From the NCBI GenBank assembly GCA_022821085.1, contig JAJEEG010000006.1, positions 204,405-268,404 on the forward strand: a DNA stretch of 64,000 bases, in the 5' to 3' direction. Position 1 is the first letter of the stretch; every line of letters starts with the position of its first letter. The translations under genes and the position numbers were made by a program. Under the pieces are notes generated by a model. The model did not search any database. It had not been told where the DNA came from and worked only from the letters and a program-made list of their open reading frames with translations. Shown in pieces: positions 60,075 to 64,000 of the stretch. Source of the stretch: Candidatus Latescibacterota bacterium (lineage in GTDB: Bacteria; JAAXHH01).

Positions 60075-62048
60075 TCAGGAAGCCGGACGGTTCCGGTAGT
60101 AGAGGTAGGAGACGGCGATGAGTATGGCGCTCAGGCCGAGGAAGGCGGCGATACGGTAGAGGGTGTCCAGGAACATGAGGTCGAAGACGAAGACTTTCAC
60201 CACGGTGCAGCCAAGGTAGACGATGGCCGCCGCGCGCAGGGCGGGGATGTCCTGCCAGCGACCCAGCGTCATGACCAGCGCCGCGCCGAACAGCCATACG
60301 CCCGAGACGGCGAGTTGCCGCAGGTTCTGCAACTGCTCCGGCGAGCCGCCTTCCATCGTGACGGCCAGATATTGAAAGTAGCTCAGGACTTCCACCGTAC
60401 CCCAGACCAGGAGGAGGAAGGTCCAGCCCAGTTGGAAGACCGTGTAATGCCTGCGGTCGCTCAACGAATCGGTGCGGCCCTGCAGCATGCCGGCGCAGGC
60501 CAGCAACGCCCCGATCAGGACCCAGTACGCGGCGGTGCGCGACGAGAATACCGGCACATACGCGGATATCAGGCTGGCTACGTAGGTTCCGCCAAAGAGA
60601 AAGATCCCGATGAACGAAAGCGCAAGCAGGGCCGTCCCGGCGTGTCGGACGGCGCGCTTTTCGCGGTATGCGCCGTACCCGAATAGGACGAGGGCTTCAA
60701 TGGTCCAGATGACGACGACCACGAATGAGGAGAAAAAACCCAGCGGCGCGCGAACCGCCAGCAATATGGCCGCGGTCGCATGTACGCCGGCCGCGGACCG
60801 GTCATCTGTATTGCGGGTGATCCAGGCGGTCAGCGCGAAGTAGGCCAATGACAGGATGACGGTGGCGATTCCTTCTGTATAGGCCACGTAATTTTGCGGA
60901 TTGACAGACTGGATCCCAATGAAGTCCCAGATGCCTTCCGTGTGCCGCGAAAGGCGCATGAGCATCACGTAGAAACCCAGCGCGTTGACGGTTACCGCGA
61001 TCCATCGCCACCGGCGGTTTCCCGTATCGCCCGCCGCGGACCGGTAGAGGCTGAACCACGCGAACAGTGCCCACCACAGCACCAGGAAAGCCAGGGCCGT
61101 TCCGAAACCATCGGGCAGATCGGCCCGGAACGACCAGGTCAGGTACGTGGCGTAGGTCGCCGCGATGCCCAGCGGCTCGAGCACTCTCCAATGTCGCCGC
61201 TTCAGCAGGACCGCGATCAGGCCCGCGTCGAGCAGGGTGATGTAGATGAAAAGGCCCCAGGTGTTCAACTGGGCGGTGACGAGCAGGAACGGCGTCAGGA
61301 ATCCACCGGCCCATCCGAGCAGGGCGATGGCCCGCGCGTCGTAGTACAGGGAAAGCAGCAGGGCCGCGGCCGTCACCAGGGCCATCAGCAGGAAGGCGGC
61401 GGGTTGCGGAACCAGGTGGTAGAAATCGTAGGCGGCGTAAATCGAAAGGTAGAGGATGCCCACGCCCGCCCCGGTCAGGCCCTGCGCGAACACGGACAGG
61501 CCGCGCCGGTGGAACCGGTAACCGCCCGCGAGCAGCAGCAGGCCGGCCAATCCGCCCAGGACTACGCGCGCAGTCTCGTTCAACCAGTTATTATCGAAAG
61601 CATATTTCAGGAAGAATCCCACACCGAGGACGAGGGCGAGGGCGCCTACGCGATTCAGCAGCTTGCCGCCGATCAGCGTCTCCCACTCCTCGCGGGTGCG
61701 GGGGCGGAGCATGTGGGCAAGGCGGCCGGTTCCGCCGCTGGTTCCGCCACCGGCTCCCGCCTTGTCCGGGACGTCCACGACAGGTTGTGAAGCTCCCGCC
61801 TGGTCCAGGACGTCCGCGACAGGTTGTGGAGCTCCCGCCTGGTCCGGGACGTCCGCGACAGGTTCTGCGGCCCGCGCCTGGCCTGGAACGCTTTCGGCCG
61901 GATGTGCGGGCCCCGCGGCCGGGTCTCCTGGATTGCTTAAATAGCGCCGGACGGTGTCCTCGAGGTGTTTTACGCGCCCCGAGAGAGACAGGTAGGTCCC
62001 GATGAGGATAAGCAGCAGGATGACGTTGAGTATGATCAGCAGTTCCAT
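60075..62048 (-). CDS. DUF2339 integral membrane protein
   Basis: A 657-residue membrane protein with an N-terminal TM helix, a short coiled region (LSGRVKHLEDTVRRYL) and a linker made of three 13-residue repeats (PVADVPDQAGA-type). Then comes RPRTREEWETLIGGKLLNRVGALALVLGVGFFLKYAF, the opening of DUF2339, and about 16-18 further hydrophobic helices. DUF2339 is widespread and its function is unknown, possibly in envelope transport. The start is ATG 62048 (MELLIILNVILLLI). It is separated from the Gfo/Idh gene by a divergent 225-bp gap. Confidence 0.9.
   Translation of the reverse strand: MELLIILNVILLLILIGTYLSLSGRVKHLEDTVRRYLSNPGDPAAGPAHPAESVPGQARAAEPVADVPDQAGAPQPVADVLDQAGASQPVVDVPDKAGAGGGTSGGTGRLAHMLRPRTREEWETLIGGKLLNRVGALALVLGVGFFLKYAFDNNWLNETARVVLGGLAGLLLLAGGYRFHRRGLSVFAQGLTGAGVGILYLSIYAAYDFYHLVPQPAAFLLMALVTAAALLLSLYYDARAIALLGWAGGFLTPFLLVTAQLNTWGLFIYITLLDAGLIAVLLKRRHWRVLEPLGIAATYATYLTWSFRADLPDGFGTALAFLVLWWALFAWFSLYRSAAGDTGNRRWRWIAVTVNALGFYVMLMRLSRHTEGIWDFIGIQSVNPQNYVAYTEGIATVILSLAYFALTAWITRNTDDRSAAGVHATAAILLAVRAPLGFFSSFVVVVIWTIEALVLFGYGAYREKRAVRHAGTALLALSFIGIFLFGGTYVASLISAYVPVFSSRTAAYWVLIGALLACAGMLQGRTDSLSDRRHYTVFQLGWTFLLLVWGTVEVLSYFQYLAVTMEGGSPEQLQNLRQLAVSGVWLFGAALVMTLGRWQDIPALRAAAIVYLGCTVVKVFVFDLMFLDTLYRIAAFLGLSAILIAVSYLYYRNRPAS
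61752..61868. repeat. Three tandem 39-bp units within the DUF2339 gene
   Basis: Units of about 39 bp (ggctcccgcctggtccggg-type) at 61752, 61791 and 61830 encode the repeat PVADVPDQAGA-x-Q/E in the linker before the DUF2339 core. Confidence 0.9.
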
Positions 62049-62273
62049 CGTACTGCATCTTATGCTATTGCCGGGTGCCGTGTCAAGTCATGTCCGCCGG
62101 ATTGAAATGCGGTGCGCGGCGCCGCAAGAGGGATCGTTGACACGGCCCAAGCCGCCGTCTATATTTCGATATTCGATTTCGACTACCTGAAGCCCGACGT
62201 TGCCGGTCGCCGGGCTTCGTCGCATCGGCGCAACCCTAATACACGCAAAATCCGTCCTGGGGAGGAGTCTTAG

Positions 62274-63386
62274 ATGTCCACGGTCTATCGTGTCGGCATA
62301 ATCGGGTGCGGCAGCATCTCGCACCTGCACATGAAGGGATACCTGGGAGAAGAGCGGTTTAAGGTCGTCGCGCTCTCGGACCCGGTGGCCGAGGCCAGGC
62401 AGGATTTCGGCGACCGCTACGGGATTGAAAAGCGCTACACCGATGCCCGGGAGATGATGGACAGGGAAGGTCTCGACGTCGTCAGCATCTGTACCTGGCA
62501 CAAGCTCCACGCCCCCCTGACCATCGCTGCCTGCGCACGCCGGCCCAAGGCCATTCTGTGCGAGAAACCCATGGCGGTCAACATGGGCGAATGCGACGAG
62601 ATGATGATCGCGGCCCGACGGAACGACGTCAAGCTGGCCATCGCCCACCAGCGGCGCTTCAACCCGGTGTGGACCGACGCCCGGAACCTGATCGCCGAAG
62701 GCGCCATCGGCGACGTGCGGCACGTCCACTGCAGCGGCAGCCAGGGCCTGCTCAACGACTGCTCCCACATGTTCGATTTCATGCGCTACGTCATGAGCGA
62801 TCCCGCGCCCGAATGGGTGCTCGGGAACATCGAGCGCAAGACCGACCGGTACGAGCGCGACATCCGGATCGAGGACCGCAGCGCGGGCATCGTGGGCTTC
62901 GACAACGGGGCCGTGGGGCAGCTCCTGCAGGAACTCCATCCGGAACGGCGGCAGGGCGGCTACCTCTATGGCTCCGACGGCATGATGGACGTGAACGAAC
63001 AGCGCGTCCTGCTCATCAACTCGAAGTCCGGCGGCTGGGAAGAACGGCCGTCGACCGGTGAGGATCCGAGCGTGGGCCAGGCCGTGGAACTGGCGGACTG
63101 GATCGAGGGCAAGTCCGAACACCGGGGCGAGGCGTCCAACGGCCGGGCCGCCGTAGAAATCATCATGGGTATCTACGAATCCGCCCGCCTGCACGAGGTC
63201 GTCCAGATGCCCGTGCGCACCCACAGTTCGCCCATCGAGGAGATGATCGAGGCGGGCGACCTTCCCGTCGAGCGCCCCGGCCGTTACGATATCCGGGCCT
63301 TCCTGCTGCGTGGAGAATCCATGCAGGGCGAAAACCTGGGCGAGAATTCGGACGAGATGCCGGGCGAAAATGATGAAGAAGGATGA
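62274..63386 (+). CDS. Gfo/Idh/MocA family oxidoreductase 2
   Basis: A 370-residue NAD(P)-dependent oxidoreductase. The Rossmann start is YRVGIIGCGSISHLHMKGYL and the catalytic Lys is in ILCEKPMAVNMGEC. HQRRFNPVWTDARNLIAEG is typical of the sugar-dehydrogenase half. The C-terminal tail after residue 350 is acidic and low-complexity (GENLGENSDEMPGENDEEG). The start ATG 62274 has a clear gaggag SD. It overlaps the downstream aldose dehydrogenase start by 17 bp, indicating a coupled operon for sugar breakdown. Confidence 0.92.
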   Translation: MSTVYRVGIIGCGSISHLHMKGYLGEERFKVVALSDPVAEARQDFGDRYGIEKRYTDAREMMDREGLDVVSICTWHKLHAPLTIAACARRPKAILCEKPMAVNMGECDEMMIAARRNDVKLAIAHQRRFNPVWTDARNLIAEGAIGDVRHVHCSGSQGLLNDCSHMFDFMRYVMSDPAPEWVLGNIERKTDRYERDIRIEDRSAGIVGFDNGAVGQLLQELHPERRQGGYLYGSDGMMDVNEQRVLLINSKSGGWEERPSTGEDPSVGQAVELADWIEGKSEHRGEASNGRAAVEIIMGIYESARLHEVVQMPVRTHSSPIEEMIEAGDLPVERPGRYDIRAFLLRGESMQGENLGENSDEMPGENDEEG

Positions 63387-64000
63387 CCGGCACCAGGCCA
63401 ACGCCGCGATAGCCAGGCGCACGGAAGCGGAGATTGGCCGCACCGGACTTAAGGTCAACCGCCTGGGACTCGGCGGCGCGCCGCTGGCCGGACTGTATCA
63501 TAGTGTCCCCGATGAACTGGCGGCCCGGGTCGTAAGTGCCTACCTCGGCCACGGACCGGGATTCTTCGACACGGCCCCGCTCTACGGCAGCGGCATAAGC
63601 GAAACCCGACTGGGCGCCGCGCTTTCAAACCGCGACCGCGGTCGCAACGCCCCCGCGCGTGAATCATTCGTCCTGGCCACCAAGGTGGGCCGCCTCCTCG
63701 TGCCCGACCCTGCGCGCGACCAGGACGTCTGGTCCGACGATCTCCCGCCTGTCGGCCCCGTCTTCGACTACAGCTACGACGGCACACTGCGCTCCCTGGA
63801 GGAAAGCCTCACCCGCCTCGCACTCGACCGGGTCGATATCCTTCACATTCATGATCCGGACAATCACTACGATGAAGCAATGAAAGGCAGCTACCGGGCG
63901 CTGGTCAGGCTTCGGGAGGAAGGGGTCATCCGGGCGGTCGGGGTCGGCATGAACCAGGCGAAGATGCTTGCCCGTTTCGCCGTCGAGGGCGATTTCGACT
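63370..64000 (+). CDS. D-threo-aldose 1-dehydrogenase-like aldo/keto reductase, 3' end cut by window edge
   Basis: The first 210 residues are visible. The sequence TEAEIGRTGLKVNRLGLGGAPLAGLY begins the family, FFDTAPLYGSGISETRLG carries the Asp/Tyr site, LATKVGRLLVP the catalytic Lys, and ILHIHDPDNHYDEA the His. It resembles D-threo-aldose/L-fucose 1-dehydrogenases and pyridoxal 4-dehydrogenase-like enzymes. The ATGs at 63370 and 63373 overlap the upstream gene's last 17 bp, suggesting translational coupling. The C-terminus is beyond 64000. Confidence 0.9.
   Translation, partial: MMKKDDRHQANAAIARRTEAEIGRTGLKVNRLGLGGAPLAGLYHSVPDELAARVVSAYLGHGPGFFDTAPLYGSGISETRLGAALSNRDRGRNAPARESFVLATKVGRLLVPDPARDQDVWSDDLPPVGPVFDYSYDGTLRSLEESLTRLALDRVDILHIHDPDNHYDEAMKGSYRALVRLREEGVIRAVGVGMNQAKMLARFAVEGDFD

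Overview
This is a GC-rich bacterial window with about 48 protein-coding genes, one decayed gene, and no rRNA, tRNA, CRISPR array or insertion sequence that I could find. TonB-dependent receptors, Gld-type ABC transport genes, DUF5916, DUF6702, HupE/UreJ and a WD40-linked Ser/Thr kinase point to a Gram-negative member of the FCB/Latescibacterota-Poribacteria sphere. Four phytanoyl-CoA dioxygenase-like (PhyH) genes, two mandelate-racemase-type enolases, a sulfatase and several Gfo/Idh/MocA and aldo/keto reductases fit that. The gene repertoire is typical of uncultivated marine heterotrophs that degrade organic matter. The taxon is an inference from gene content only.

1-18.6 kb (all minus strand): a catabolic run. 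It holds an ACMSD-like amidohydrolase cut by the window edge, a PhyH oxygenase, a sulfatase and an amino-acid permease. Next comes a homoprotocatechuate meta-cleavage set (hpaD, hpaE, hpaG), then an orphan P-loop ATPase, a TPP-dependent decarboxylase/synthase and a D-2-hydroxyacid dehydrogenase. Three more PhyH genes, a DUF523-DUF1722 protein and two enolase-superfamily dehydratases flanking a degenerate P-loop protein complete it. The logic is opening of aromatic, sulfated and sugar-acid substrates.

18.9-24.1 kb (plus): isochorismatase-like hydrolase, Gfo/Idh/MocA oxidoreductase, a Ser/Thr kinase with a membrane anchor and beta-propeller sensor, and adenine phosphoribosyltransferase. 24.1-30.4 kb (minus): two GT9 heptosyltransferase-like enzymes, RlmN, and a large TonB-dependent receptor with a strong intrinsic terminator. 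30.7-39.9 kb: a 58-residue basic protein (plus), then on the minus strand a CPBP protease, a PiT phosphate transporter, a second TPP enzyme, and a complete GldA / GldF-GldG fusion / DUF4340 export module behind a near-consensus promoter.

40.1-46.1 kb (plus): a probable zinc-acquisition locus made of a DUF2946-like His/Cys-rich small protein, an Asp/His-rich lipoprotein and a ZnuD-like TonB receptor, followed by a DUF5916 outer-membrane protein. 46.1-51.1 kb (plus): DUF2237, rpmG, rpmB, MoaB/MogA, an M28 peptidase, DUF6702, HupE/UreJ-like and SufE. 51.1-64 kb: aldo/keto reductase, DUF1326, an EamA-like transporter, a dcd gene with an internal deletion, a PfkB-SIS fusion kinase/isomerase with a HAD phosphatase, a YitJ-type homocysteine methyltransferase/MTHFR, a 25-residue-repeat coiled-coil membrane protein, DUF2339, a second Gfo/Idh/MocA protein and a truncated aldose dehydrogenase.

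Two patterns cut across the window. Short tandem duplications (9-64 bp period) sit at many gene 3' ends and often copy the stop codon. Low-complexity expansions sit at domain linkers and signal peptides.
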